Counted from the stretch's first letter, positions 26,872 through 34,406 are shown. The stretch is DNA of 34,409 nucleotides from Alphaproteobacteria bacterium (GCA_009694185.1 SHVR01000030.1:1-34409), one strand, 5' to 3'. The notes: a model not told the origin generated them from the letters alone. Made by a program: numbers and translations.

Positions 26872-26921
26872 CGGAACATGGTGGCAGCATCCGACCATGG
26901 TGGCACGGGCCGAGGCGGGCG

Positions 26922-26947
26922 TTGACTCCCGCGACGGGCCGAGTCAA
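26922..26947. promoter_or_regulatory. Inverted repeat TTGACTC-N12-GAGTCAA
   Basis: Perfect 7-bp arms (26922-26928 and 26941-26947) lie immediately before the LexA box. TTGACT could also be a -35 hexamer of the radical SAM gene, but no convincing -10 is seen at 17 bases. It may be a second operator; the evidence is positional only. Confidence 0.4.
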
Positions 26948-26948
26948 T

Positions 26949-26963
26949 GTTCACTTATTGTTC
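26949..26963 (+). promoter_or_regulatory. LexA (SOS) box, GTTC-N7-GTTC
   Basis: GTTC ACTTATT GTTC is an exact match to the alphaproteobacterial LexA operator. It ends 20 bases before the ATG of the radical SAM gene, where repressor would block transcription or its start. The divergent glycosyltransferase start is about 80 bases away on the other side. Confidence 0.75.
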
Positions 26964-26983
26964 TGTGTTATTCAGAGGCGGCC

Positions 26984-28069
26984 ATGGCCGACGCGCCGAT
27001 CGGCGACAGAGTACGCAAGGGCCGGGGTGCCCCCAGCAACAGCACCGGCCGCTTCGAGCCGCGCACCCACCACGCGATCGACGATGGTTGGGGCGGCGCC
27101 GATGCCGAACCACCGGCGCTCCGCACCACCGTCCAGACCGATGCCAGCCGCACCATCATTGCCCGCAATGATTCACCCGACATCGGCTTCGACCAGTCGA
27201 TCAACGCCTATCGCGGCTGCGAGCATGGCTGCGTCTATTGCTATGCGCGGCCGACCCATGCCTATCTTGGCCTTTCGCCCGGTCTCGATTTCGAGAGCCG
27301 CCTCTTTGCCAAGCCCGACGCGCCGGCACTGCTGGTGAAGGAACTGTCCAACCCGCGCTATGTGTGCAAGCCGATCGCGCTTGGCACCAACACCGATTGC
27401 TATCAGCCGATCGAGCGTCGGCACCGCATCACCCGAGGCATCGTCGAAGTGCTGGCAGGCTTCGCCAATCCGGTCTCGATCACCACCAAGTCGGCCCTCG
27501 TCGAGCGCGACATCGACTTGCTGTCGCCCATGGCGGCGCGCGGTCTCGTCCATGTCACGCTTTCGATCACGACCCTCGACCGGGCGCTCGCGCGCCGGCT
27601 CGAGCCGCGCGCCGCGACGCCGGAACGGCGGCTCGAGACGATCCAGGCACTCGCCGCCGCCCACATCCCCACCTCGGTCAATGTGGCGCCGATCATACCG
27701 GGCCTGACCGACCCCGAGATCGAGGCGATCCTGAAGGCGGCGCGGGACGCCGGTGCCACCGGCGCCGCCTACACCCTGCTGCGCCTCCCCTTGGAGGTCG
27801 CGACCTTGTTCCGGGAATGGCTCGCCACCCACTCGCCCGACCGCGCCAAGCGGGTCTTGAGCCTCGTTCGCCAGATCCGGGGCGGCGCCCTCTACAAGTC
27901 CGAATTCGGCACCCGCATGCGTGGCGAAGGCCCGATCGCGGACTTGATCTCCAAGCGCTTCCACGGCGCCTGCCGCCGCCTCGGCCTCCACCAGCCGGAC
28001 TACGCCCTCGATTGCAGCCAGTTCAAGGCACCGGCGGCAACCGATCGCCAGTTCACTCTGGCGCTTTGA
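26984..28069 (+). CDS. PA0069-family radical SAM protein
   Basis: A 361-residue radical SAM protein. The cluster motif is C79-x3-C83-x2-C86 in RGCEHGCVYCYARP, followed by GLDFESRLFAK, ALGTNTDCYQPIERRH and VNVAPIIPGLTD, the standard order of the PA0069 family, relatives of spore photoproduct lyase (SplB). The biochemical role is unproven; the family resemblance and the LexA box just upstream point to DNA damage repair or response. ATG 26984 has GAGG at 5-base spacing; the long open frame upstream is a shadow of the glycosyltransferase. It ends 14 bases before the convergent soxX. Confidence 0.92.
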   Translation: MADAPIGDRVRKGRGAPSNSTGRFEPRTHHAIDDGWGGADAEPPALRTTVQTDASRTIIARNDSPDIGFDQSINAYRGCEHGCVYCYARPTHAYLGLSPGLDFESRLFAKPDAPALLVKELSNPRYVCKPIALGTNTDCYQPIERRHRITRGIVEVLAGFANPVSITTKSALVERDIDLLSPMAARGLVHVTLSITTLDRALARRLEPRAATPERRLETIQALAAAHIPTSVNVAPIIPGLTDPEIEAILKAARDAGATGAAYTLLRLPLEVATLFREWLATHSPDRAKRVLSLVRQIRGGALYKSEFGTRMRGEGPIADLISKRFHGACRRLGLHQPDYALDCSQFKAPAATDRQFTLAL

Positions 28070-28083
28070 CGATGCGGCGCCGA

Positions 28084-28557
28084 TCAGCGGCCCTTGAGCG
28101 TCGCCAGATAGGCGACCAGGTCCTCGACATCCTCCGCGCCGAGCAAGGGCCGGCCGGCGGCGACGCGATGCAAACCTTCGATCCGGTAGTAGGCCGGCAT
28201 CATGCTCTCGGCAAGGACATATTTGGGGTTGACGATGCGAAGCCTGATCTCGGCCCCGCTCAACCGGTCGCCGACGCCGGCGAGATCCGGACCGGTATCG
28301 CCATGAGCCGGCTCCTCCGGGATCGGCATGGCGTGGCAGAGGATGCAGTGGCCACCGGTGCGCGCCCGGGCGATGGCGCGACCCCGTGCCGGGTCGCCGG
28401 CGCGGCCCGTGAGTGGCCGCGCGATGCCGGTCCCCTCGATCCGGTAAGGTGCCAGGCTCGGCTCCCGCACGTCGAAGGTCTCGGCCAAAGCGCCCACGCT
28501 CAGGGCCGCGACACCGGCCGCGAGCGCCGCTCCCCATGGCGGCCGACGCCGGCTCAT
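28084..28557 (-). CDS. soxX: Sulfur oxidation c-type cytochrome SoxX
   Basis: SoxX carries the electron-accepting haem of the SoxXA complex in the periplasm. This 157-residue protein has a signal peptide (MSRRRPPWGAALAAGVAALS..., cleavage near residue 25), one haem-binding CILCH (71-75), GPDLAGVGDRLSGAEIR (89-105) and the axial methionine in AESMMPAYYR (116-125). The ATG overlaps the soxA stop by 4 bases (ATGA). It is the last gene of the sox group; the next gene downstream is convergent and unrelated, so soxB does not follow as it often does. Confidence 0.92.
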   Translation of the reverse strand: MSRRRPPWGAALAAGVAALSVGALAETFDVREPSLAPYRIEGTGIARPLTGRAGDPARGRAIARARTGGHCILCHAMPIPEEPAHGDTGPDLAGVGDRLSGAEIRLRIVNPKYVLAESMMPAYYRIEGLHRVAAGRPLLGAEDVEDLVAYLATLKGR

Positions 28558-29336
28558 CGCCGGACCGCCGGCGTCTCGATTGCGAGCCCCGTGCCGCGTC
28601 GCGCCAAATAGGCTTCGAGCGCCACATAGTCGTCATGGCCGAGCGCCAGGGGCTCGGCGCTGACCGCCGTGTCGCAGGCCTGGAATCGCCGGTGCAACGA
28701 AACCAGCGTCTGCCAGCTCACCCGGTAGGTAGGAAAGCCGTTGCTCTGGCCCTCGCTGATGCGCTCTTCGCGCAGCGACTTGCCCACGTTCAGCTCGTGG
28801 CAATGCCGGCAGGCGAGGTCGAAGGCGCCCCGCCTTTGTTCGAAGACCTGGCGCCCGCGCGCGACAACGGCGGTCATCGCGCCGCTATCGTCCGCCACCA
28901 TCGACTGGCTCCGCGCCGCATGCCGGAAATATGCCGTGAGCGCCAGCAGCGGCTCGCTCTCATAGGCAAGTGGCGGTGCGCGCATCTCCTCGGTGCGGCA
29001 AAGATTGATGCGGCTCTCCAGATTGACCGGCCGGCCGCGTGCCGCATCGAAGCGCGGATAGCCGGCCGCCGCCCCCGCATTCTCCGGCGCCTCCTTGCCG
29101 TGACAATCGGCGCAGCTTTTGTTTGCCGCCCCCGCCGGCTCGCGCCAGAGCTGGTTACCGCGCATCACCCACAGCATGCCCGGATTGGCGAACTCGTCTT
29201 CCTGGAGCTGGCGGAGGCCCGGTGCCACGAACTCGAGCCCGGAGCGCGGCGGGCGCCGATCGTCGCCCTGGGCCACTCCTGTCGTCAGCAGGACCAAGGC
29301 CGCGACGAGGCCGTGGGACAGGCGAAAGAGGATCAC
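28554..29336 (-). CDS. soxA: Sulfur oxidation c-type cytochrome SoxA (two haem motifs)
   Basis: SoxA with SoxX joins thiosulfate oxidatively to the carrier SoxYZ. It has 260 residues with a signal peptide (cleavage near VAQG-DD, residue 24). Two haem motifs are present, CADCH (75-79) and CRHCH (176-180), so this is the dihaem form. C221 in RRFQACDTAV corresponds to the cysteine that ligates the active-site haem and is found as a persulfide in studied enzymes; C113 in NLCRTEEM is also conserved. The ATG overlaps the soxZ stop by 4 bases. All catalytic features are intact. Confidence 0.94.
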   Translation of the reverse strand: MILFRLSHGLVAALVLLTTGVAQGDDRRPPRSGLEFVAPGLRQLQEDEFANPGMLWVMRGNQLWREPAGAANKSCADCHGKEAPENAGAAAGYPRFDAARGRPVNLESRINLCRTEEMRAPPLAYESEPLLALTAYFRHAARSQSMVADDSGAMTAVVARGRQVFEQRRGAFDLACRHCHELNVGKSLREERISEGQSNGFPTYRVSWQTLVSLHRRFQACDTAVSAEPLALGHDDYVALEAYLARRGTGLAIETPAVRR

Positions 29337-29653
29337 GTCACCTGGATCGTGGCAGTCTCGCGGGTGAGCGTGCCGTCGTCGTCGGTCCAGGCGAACTCGA
29401 TCGACCCCGACTCGCCCGCGCGCGCGAAGAATGCGAGATAGGGGTTGCTTGCCACCGCCGGGTGCCAGTCGGCGGCGATCACCTCCACGCCGTTATAAGT
29501 GCAGACGAACCGCCGCAATATCTTGCGCGGGACCGGCCGGCCATTGTCGTCGACCCGCTGGCCGCTTTCCATCGGGTGCTGAATCAGCGTCCTGATCTCG
29601 AACAGCTCGCCCTGCTTGACCGTTGAGGGCACACGGATGCGGACCGTGGTCAT
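29333..29653 (-). CDS. soxZ: Thiosulfate oxidation carrier complex protein SoxZ
   Basis: A 106-residue partner of SoxY. The sequence runs TTVRIRVPSTVKQGELFEIR, then LIQHPMESGQR, VPRKILRRFVCTYNG and PYLAFFARA, all typical for SoxZ, and no signal peptide, as expected for a protein exported in complex with SoxY by the Tat route. The start lies 9 bases after the soxY stop, with GAGG in between, and the stop overlaps soxA. The single cysteine in RRFVCTYNG is a usual position in SoxZ and is not the carrier residue. Confidence 0.94.
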   Translation of the reverse strand: MTTVRIRVPSTVKQGELFEIRTLIQHPMESGQRVDDNGRPVPRKILRRFVCTYNGVEVIAADWHPAVASNPYLAFFARAGESGSIEFAWTDDDGTLTRETATIQVT

Positions 29654-29662
29654 CGCCTGCCT

Positions 29663-30169
29663 CTACATGTAGGCGCAAGCGCCGAAGGCGACGGTCACCT
29701 CCGCCGCTGCCGACCAGACCGATCCGTCGTCCATCTCAGCCAGGACCAGGACCGTTTGCGATAGCAGCAAGCGAACGCGCCCCGATATCTCGGCTTTTCC
29801 AGCCGCCGGGCCGAAGCGATAGGAGGCGATGTCGGGCGCCGGATTGCCGTCGTCCACCAGGTGGATCGCCCGGACCCGATCACCCGCCGTCATGCGGCTC
29901 TCGACCGCCACCGTGACCGGAACCAGGTTTCCCGTTTCAACGACCGGCGGGATGGTGAGGGTGATCCGGCCCGGCGTCACCACACGGTCGCCGATCAAGC
30001 GTTTGACCGCCTCCGCCATGGCATCGGGCGTGGCGCGGGCGGGTGCCGGCAGGACCACGCCCACAAGCCCGGCTCCCGCGATCAGCAGCAACCGGCGGCG
30101 CGTGAGCGGAACAATGTCCCCAACCCCCGGCCGATTTTCCACCGTCCCTTGCAAGCCTTCTCCCGTCAC
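29663..30169 (-). CDS. soxY: Thiosulfate oxidation carrier protein SoxY with altered C-terminus
   Basis: SoxY carries the sulfur intermediates on a C-terminal cysteine. Here the Tat signal is clear (RRRLLLIAGAGLVGVVLPAP, twin arginines near residues 24-26), followed by the SoxY immunoglobulin-like fold with VTPGRITLTIPPVVETGNLV and FGPAAGKAEISGRVRLLLSQ. The end is AFGACAYM: one cysteine (C165) is kept, but the GGCGG pentapeptide of known SoxY proteins is absent. That swinging arm is needed to reach the active sites of SoxXA and SoxB, so the change matters. Start: the GTG at 30169 overlaps the preceding stop (GTGA) but has no good ribosome-binding site; later GTG or TTG codons are possible. 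Confidence 0.87.
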   Translation of the reverse strand: MTGEGLQGTVENRPGVGDIVPLTRRRLLLIAGAGLVGVVLPAPARATPDAMAEAVKRLIGDRVVTPGRITLTIPPVVETGNLVPVTVAVESRMTAGDRVRAIHLVDDGNPAPDIASYRFGPAAGKAEISGRVRLLLSQTVLVLAEMDDGSVWSAAAEVTVAFGACAYM

Positions 30170-32255
30170 GCCGGCCTGAGGTCGTGGTGCCTGATCGGCA
30201 ATGTGCGGATCCGCTTGCCGGTCGCCATGAAGATGGCGTTGCAGAGCGCCGGCGCCGTCGGCGTCAACGCCGGCTCGCCGATGCCGCCCCAGGTCTCGGC
30301 GCGGCTCATGGAAAAATAGGTCTCGACCTTCGGCATGTCCGCCATGGTCAGCATTTCGTAATCGTCGAAATTGCTCTGCTCGACGCGCCCGTTCTTGATC
30401 GTGATCTCGCCATAGAGGGCGGCCGTCAAGCCGTAGACGACGCAGCTTTCGACTTGCGAGATCGCCGTATCGGGGCTGACCACATGGGCGCAGTCGATCA
30501 CCGCCACCATCCGGTGCACATGCACCTTGCCCCGGTCGTCGACCGAGACTTCAGCGACCTGGGCGGCGATCGCGCCGAACGATTCGTTGATGGCGATGCC
30601 ACGGCCATGGCCCTTCGGCAGCGGTTTTCCCCAATCGGACTTCTCGGCCACCATGTCGAGCACCGCGAGCCAGCGCGGGTTCTTGGCCAAGAGGGCGCGG
30701 CGGAACCGATAGGGGTCCTTGCCGGCGGCATGGGCCACCTCGTCCATGAAGCTTTCATGGATGAAGGCGTTCTGGGAGTGGCCGACCGAACGCCAGAAGC
30801 CGACTGGGACATGGGTGTTGCGCATGACAAAGTCGATTTGCACGTTGGGGATCGCGTAGGGCTGGTCGTGCATGGTGCCCTCGACCGACGAGCGGTCCCA
30901 GCCGTCCTTGAGCAAGTGCGGCAGCAGATAGGTGAAGATCGACTGGCCCACCACCTTATGATGCCAGGCGACCGGGTTACCTTCGGCGTCGAGGCCGCAA
31001 GCGAGCTTGCCGACGCTGATCGGCCGGTAGAAGCCGTGCCGGATGTCTTCCTCGCGCGACCAAATGAGCTTAACCGGCTTGCCCACTTGCTTGGCGACCA
31101 GCACGGCCTGGGTCACATAGTCCGACCGGCCGCGCCGGCAAGCGCCGCTTCGCCATTCTGGGTCGAGGCCCATACTTCAACCGTGCCGTCGGCGTTGATG
31201 CGCGCCGTGCAGTTCATGGGTTCCATGCAGGCATGGTCGAGGAAGGGTGCGCCATATTCGGCCTCGACGCGTTTCGCGGCCCGGGCGAGCTCGGCGGCAC
31301 CCTCGCCCTCCTTGCGCGAGGTGGCACCGGCGTCGTTCAACCCCTCCTGGAGACGCGCGGCGATCGTCTGGCTGCTGACCTTGGCGTTCTCGCCCTCGTC
31401 CCACTCGATGTCGAGGGCATCGAGCGCCACCTTCGCCTGCCAGTAACTCTTGGCGACGACCGCGACGCCGCCCGGAATCTCGGCGACCGAATGGACGCCC
31501 GGCAGGCCCTTGATGGCGTCGGCCTTCACACTCTTCACCTTGCCGCCGAAGACCGGGCACTGCGCAGCCGCGGCGTAAAGCATGTCCGGCACGCGCACAT
31601 CTATGCCATAGACGGCGCTGCCATCGACCTTGGACGGGATGTCGAAGCGCGGCGGCGACTGGCCGACGATGCGCCATTGGGCATGGGGCTTGAGCTTGAC
31701 GTCGGCGGGTGGCGTCAGTTTTGCCGCCGCGGCGGCAAGCGCTCCGTAATTCACCGACCGGCCCGAGGCCTTGTGATGCACGCGGCCGTTCTCGGCATGG
31801 CAGTCGCCCGCCGGCACTTTCCACTCGGCGGCGGCGGCGGCGATCAGCATCTCGCGCGCCGTGGCACCCGCCTTGCGCAGATAGGGATGGGAATCGTGGA
31901 TGGTCCGGCTGCCGCCCGCACCCATGGCGACATAGACCTTGTTGCGCTTCACATGGGCATTGGGCGAGGCATATTCGGGCTTCACCTTCTGCCAGTCGCA
32001 TTCCAGTTCTTCGGCAACGAGCTGGGGGACGGCCGTGAAGGCGCCCTGGCCCATCTCCGAGCGGTGCACGCGGATGGCGACACTATCGTCGGTGCCGATC
32101 ACGATCCAGGCGTTCACCTCGACCGCGCCCGCCGCCCTTGCCTCGGGCACGCGGCCCGCCGTCGGCAGGTGGAAGCCCAGCATGAAGCCACCGGTCGCGG
32201 CGGCGCCCGTCGCGATGAACGAACGGCGCGAGAATGTCGTCTGCTGTGCATTCAT
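30166..32255 (-). pseudogene. Molybdopterin-binding subunit of a xanthine dehydrogenase family enzyme (IorB-like), frameshifted by deletion
   Basis: The first frame (32255 to 31113) encodes a Tat signal (SRRSFIATGAAATGGFML, R10-R11), the N-terminal blocks VAIRVHRSEMGQGAFTAVPQ and AVYGIDVRVPDMLYAA, and stops after EVWASTQNGEAALAGAAG. The second frame resumes at CRRGRSDYVTQAVLVAKQ and ends normally, keeping the molybdenum-domain block VKLIWSREEDIRHGFYRP and the catalytic glutamate in GGIGEPALTPTAP. Homologs have some 25 residues between NGEA and GRRG that are missing here, so a deletion not divisible by three (roughly 70-odd bases) destroyed the frame. A direct repair by one base would not restore the lost segment. 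The stop overlaps soxY by 4 bases. Confidence 0.85.
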
Positions 32256-32270
32256 GGGTCGATCCTCCGG

Positions 32271-32723
32271 TCAGGCGCGCGCGTTGGCGGCACGGTGGAT
32301 GGCCTTGCGGATGCGGCCATAGGTGCCGCAACGACAGATATTGGTCATGGCCTTGTCGATGTCGGCATCGCTTGGCTTCGCCTTGCGGGCGAGCAGTGCC
32401 GCGGCGGTCATGATCTGACCGGACTGGCAATAGCCGCACTGCGGCACCTGCTCGGCGATCCACGCCTTCTGAATCGGGTGGCTGACGTCAGCCGAGAGGC
32501 CCTCGATCGTCGTGATCGGGGCGTTGCCGATGCTGCCGACCGGCGTGACACAAGCGCGGGTCGGTTTGCCGTTGATATGCACGGTGCAGGCGCCGCACTG
32601 GGCGATGCCGCAGCCATATTTCGTGCCCGTCAGGCCAAGCGTGTCGCGCAAGACCCACAGCAAAGGCTTATTGCCATCGACATCGGCCTGCTGGGCTTTG
32701 CCGTTGATGCGAAGCGTGACCAT
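32271..32723 (-). CDS. (2Fe-2S)-binding subunit of a molybdenum hydroxylase (IorA-like)
   Basis: A 150-residue iron-sulfur subunit of the isoquinoline 1-oxidoreductase/aldehyde dehydrogenase type. The plant-type cluster is bound by C38, C43, C46 and C58 ([13 protein letters not shown]), the second by C96, C99, C130 and C132 (QCGYCQSGQ and [12 protein letters not shown]). All eight cysteines are present, so this subunit is intact although its partner gene is broken. ATG 32723 is preceded by a GAGGGGG stretch; the frame is open upstream without family similarity. It heads the minus-strand unit that continues with the broken large subunit and the sox genes. Confidence 0.92.
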   Translation of the reverse strand: MVTLRINGKAQQADVDGNKPLLWVLRDTLGLTGTKYGCGIAQCGACTVHINGKPTRACVTPVGSIGNAPITTIEGLSADVSHPIQKAWIAEQVPQCGYCQSGQIMTAAALLARKAKPSDADIDKAMTNICRCGTYGRIRKAIHRAANARA

Positions 32724-32781
32724 GGCACCCCCCTCGTTCGGGCGACCGTCGAGTGCGATCTCGCCGGCTTCACCGCCTCGA

Positions 32782-32800
32782 ATTCCATTCCCGATGGAAT
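32782..32800. promoter_or_regulatory. Inverted repeat ATTCCAT-N5-ATGGAAT
   Basis: Perfect 7-bp arms lie 59-77 bases upstream of the IorA-like start, in the 171-base gap after the OmpA gene. No T-run follows on the minus strand, so an operator is more likely than a terminator. Nothing else is recognised in the gap. Confidence 0.4.
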
Positions 32801-32894
32801 CGACTTGCAAGTCTGAACGGCGATCATCGGGCGCGGACGACTTCACGAACGGTTGATCGGGGGCGCCGGAACGGCCGGCACGGATCGGATACGC

Positions 32895-33755
32895 TTATGG
32901 CTGCAAGCGGATCTCCACCACCCGGTTTTGCGGTTCCTTGACGCCGTCGGGTGTGGCGACCAGGCCGCGGCCTTCGCCCACCGACTGAACCCGGATCTTG
33001 TTCCGGGGCACGCCGAGCTGGACCAGGGTATCGGCCACCGCCCGCGCGCGCTTGCGCGAAAGCCGCAGATTGGCCTGCGGGTTTCCCGACCGGTCGGAAT
33101 GGCCGATGATCGCAATGCTGTTCGTCTTTTGCTCGGCGAATTCGCGCGCGACCTTGTTGATTTCAAGCTTCGGCTCGATGCCGATCTCGGCACTGTTATG
33201 CCCAAAATAGACGAGGAACACGGTCTGCTTGGGCGCCGCCGGCCGCGCCGGCGCCGGAGCGGCCGCCACCGGCTTGAGCGCCACCTCCACGGCCGCGATC
33301 GCCGTCAGGAAGTCGCGCTTGCAGGCCTCGATGTCGGCCGATTGGCGGGCTTCCTCCTGCTGCTCCATCCAGCAATCGAACCTCACTTGGGCACGCGCCG
33401 AATCCTTGGCCGCCTTGGCGCGGCCACTACCGTCAAGCGCGGTCAGCAGGCGGGCCCGCGCCGCGACGATCTCGTCACGGGTTGGCGGCACGAGATGGCG
33501 GGAGTCGACACTATCTGGCATCACGTCGGACGTGCGCGCCGCCAGCGCCTTGCCGGAAAAACGATCGGCCGAGCGCCAGTCGAACTGGGCCGCCTCGGCA
33601 TCGGCGAGCGCTTTGTATTGCAGGAACAATTCGCGCTGAAAATCGGTGGTGCCGCCGGGCTGGGTATCGCGCAACTCCTGGTAGGTAAATCCGCAGCCCG
33701 CGAGGCCGAGCGCGATCGCGCCAAGCAATCCCCCAATTCGCAATCTGGCGAACAT
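32895..33755 (-). CDS. OmpA-family outer-membrane lipoprotein
   Basis: A 286-residue envelope protein. The signal peptide ends in the lipobox LAGC with C21 (GAIALGLAGC), so it should be lipidated. The first 170 residues are helical and charged, without a recognised domain (FDCWMEQQEEARQSADIEAC is a likely coiled stretch). After a proline/alanine linker (APAPARPAAP) comes the OmpA peptidoglycan-binding domain: VFLVYFGHNSAEI, IIGHSDRSGNPQANLRLSRK (TD replaced by SD) and IRVQSVGEGR, ending NRVVEIRLQP. It would tether the outer membrane to the wall. ATG 33755 is chosen by the signal peptide; the frame is open upstream into the thiO remnant. The gene seems intact. Confidence 0.9.
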   Translation of the reverse strand: MFARLRIGGLLGAIALGLAGCGFTYQELRDTQPGGTTDFQRELFLQYKALADAEAAQFDWRSADRFSGKALAARTSDVMPDSVDSRHLVPPTRDEIVAARARLLTALDGSGRAKAAKDSARAQVRFDCWMEQQEEARQSADIEACKRDFLTAIAAVEVALKPVAAAPAPARPAAPKQTVFLVYFGHNSAEIGIEPKLEINKVAREFAEQKTNSIAIIGHSDRSGNPQANLRLSRKRARAVADTLVQLGVPRNKIRVQSVGEGRGLVATPDGVKEPQNRVVEIRLQP

Positions 33756-33819
33756 TCTCCAACCCCCCTTCGCATCCAAGTCGCGTGCGGCACCGGCTGG
33801 CGGCGCGGCCGGCCGGACG

Positions 33820-33995
33820 TTACACCAGCGGCGCCGGGGCGCCAAACGCCCCACGGGTGGGCCAAAGAGCCACGAGGCCGCGCATCTGGCCACCCCGCTC
33901 GTCGTCGCGCATGGCGCCACCCATGACGGCCAGGCCGCCGGCGCCGGCGGCCTGGCAGGCGGCACCCTTGGCCGCGTCGATCCCGCCAAGGGCGC
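33820..33995 (-). pseudogene. thiE: thiE C-terminal remnant (thiamine-phosphate synthase)
   Basis: This frame reads GALGGIDAAKGAACQAAGAG then GLAVMGGAMRDDERGGQMRG, ending in TAA (33822-33820). The pattern (V/A)xGGIxxxNxxxxxxAGAxGxAVMxxxM is the C-terminal phosphate-binding end of ThiE. Only about 58 residues of roughly 210 remain, directly abutting the thiO remnant in a different frame. The 28-bp palindrome at 33929-33956 lies inside. Confidence 0.7.
33929..33956. repeat. Perfect 28-bp palindrome without spacer
   Basis: The sequence begins GCCAGGCCGCCGG and its two 14-base halves are exact reverse complements, centred between 33942 and 33943. It encodes the QAAGAGGLA part of the thiE remnant, so codon bias (Ala/Gly) explains the GC content but not the full symmetry. 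It lies about 35 bases from the thiO/thiE deletion junction. Confidence 0.85.
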
Positions 33996-34406
33996 CAAAT
34001 GCGGCTCCAGCTTGCGCGCGGCATAGCCCGAGAGCCATTCGAGCTCGAGCCCGAGGCCGCGCTGAAACTCATACTGATTGCGAAGCCGGCGGCCATCGTC
34101 GGCGTCGAGGGCGACCACCAGCGTCCCCTCGTCCCGGTAGTCGACCGACTGGCCGGAGGCGGTCTCCAGCTCCGCCGCGAAGCCGCGCCAGAGCGCCCGG
34201 CTTGTCATGATGAGGCGCAACAGCGGCGCCTCGCCGGGCTCCGCTTCCACTTGCGGCGCCAACATGCCGGCGGCGGCCCAAGTAGCACCCCGCCCCGCCC
34301 GGCCGCGCTCGAGGATGGTCACCCCATGACCGCCGCGCGCCAAGTACCAGCCGATGGCGAGGCCGCACACACCACCGCCCACGATCAAAATCCGGCCCTT
34401 GGTCAT
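33990..34406 (-). pseudogene. thiO: thiO N-terminal remnant (glycine oxidase)
   Basis: Starting at ATG 34406, three bases from the window edge, the frame reads GRILIVGGGVCGLAIGWYLA with the dinucleotide-binding GGGVCG, then ERGRAGRGATWAAAGMLAP and LEWLSGYAARKLEPHLAPLA, the N-terminal FAD domain of ThiO, which oxidises glycine to dehydroglycine for thiazole synthesis. After about 140 residues, near 33990, homology ends and the frame becomes nonsense (RPRVPPARPPAP) because the DNA now encodes thiE in another frame. The FAD-binding half alone cannot be active. A true start further upstream, outside the window, is possible. Confidence 0.85.

Noticed and set aside
30184-31446. Open frame (420 codons, +) opposite the molybdenum hydroxylase gene
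   Set aside because: Shadow of the minus-strand coding sequence; no recognisable motif.
33756-34406. A single 503-residue protein joining ThiO to the OmpA lipoprotein (32895-34406)
   Set aside because: The frames happen to be continuous, but the lipoprotein has its own signal peptide and lipobox at 33755, and the join passes through out-of-frame thiE sequence.
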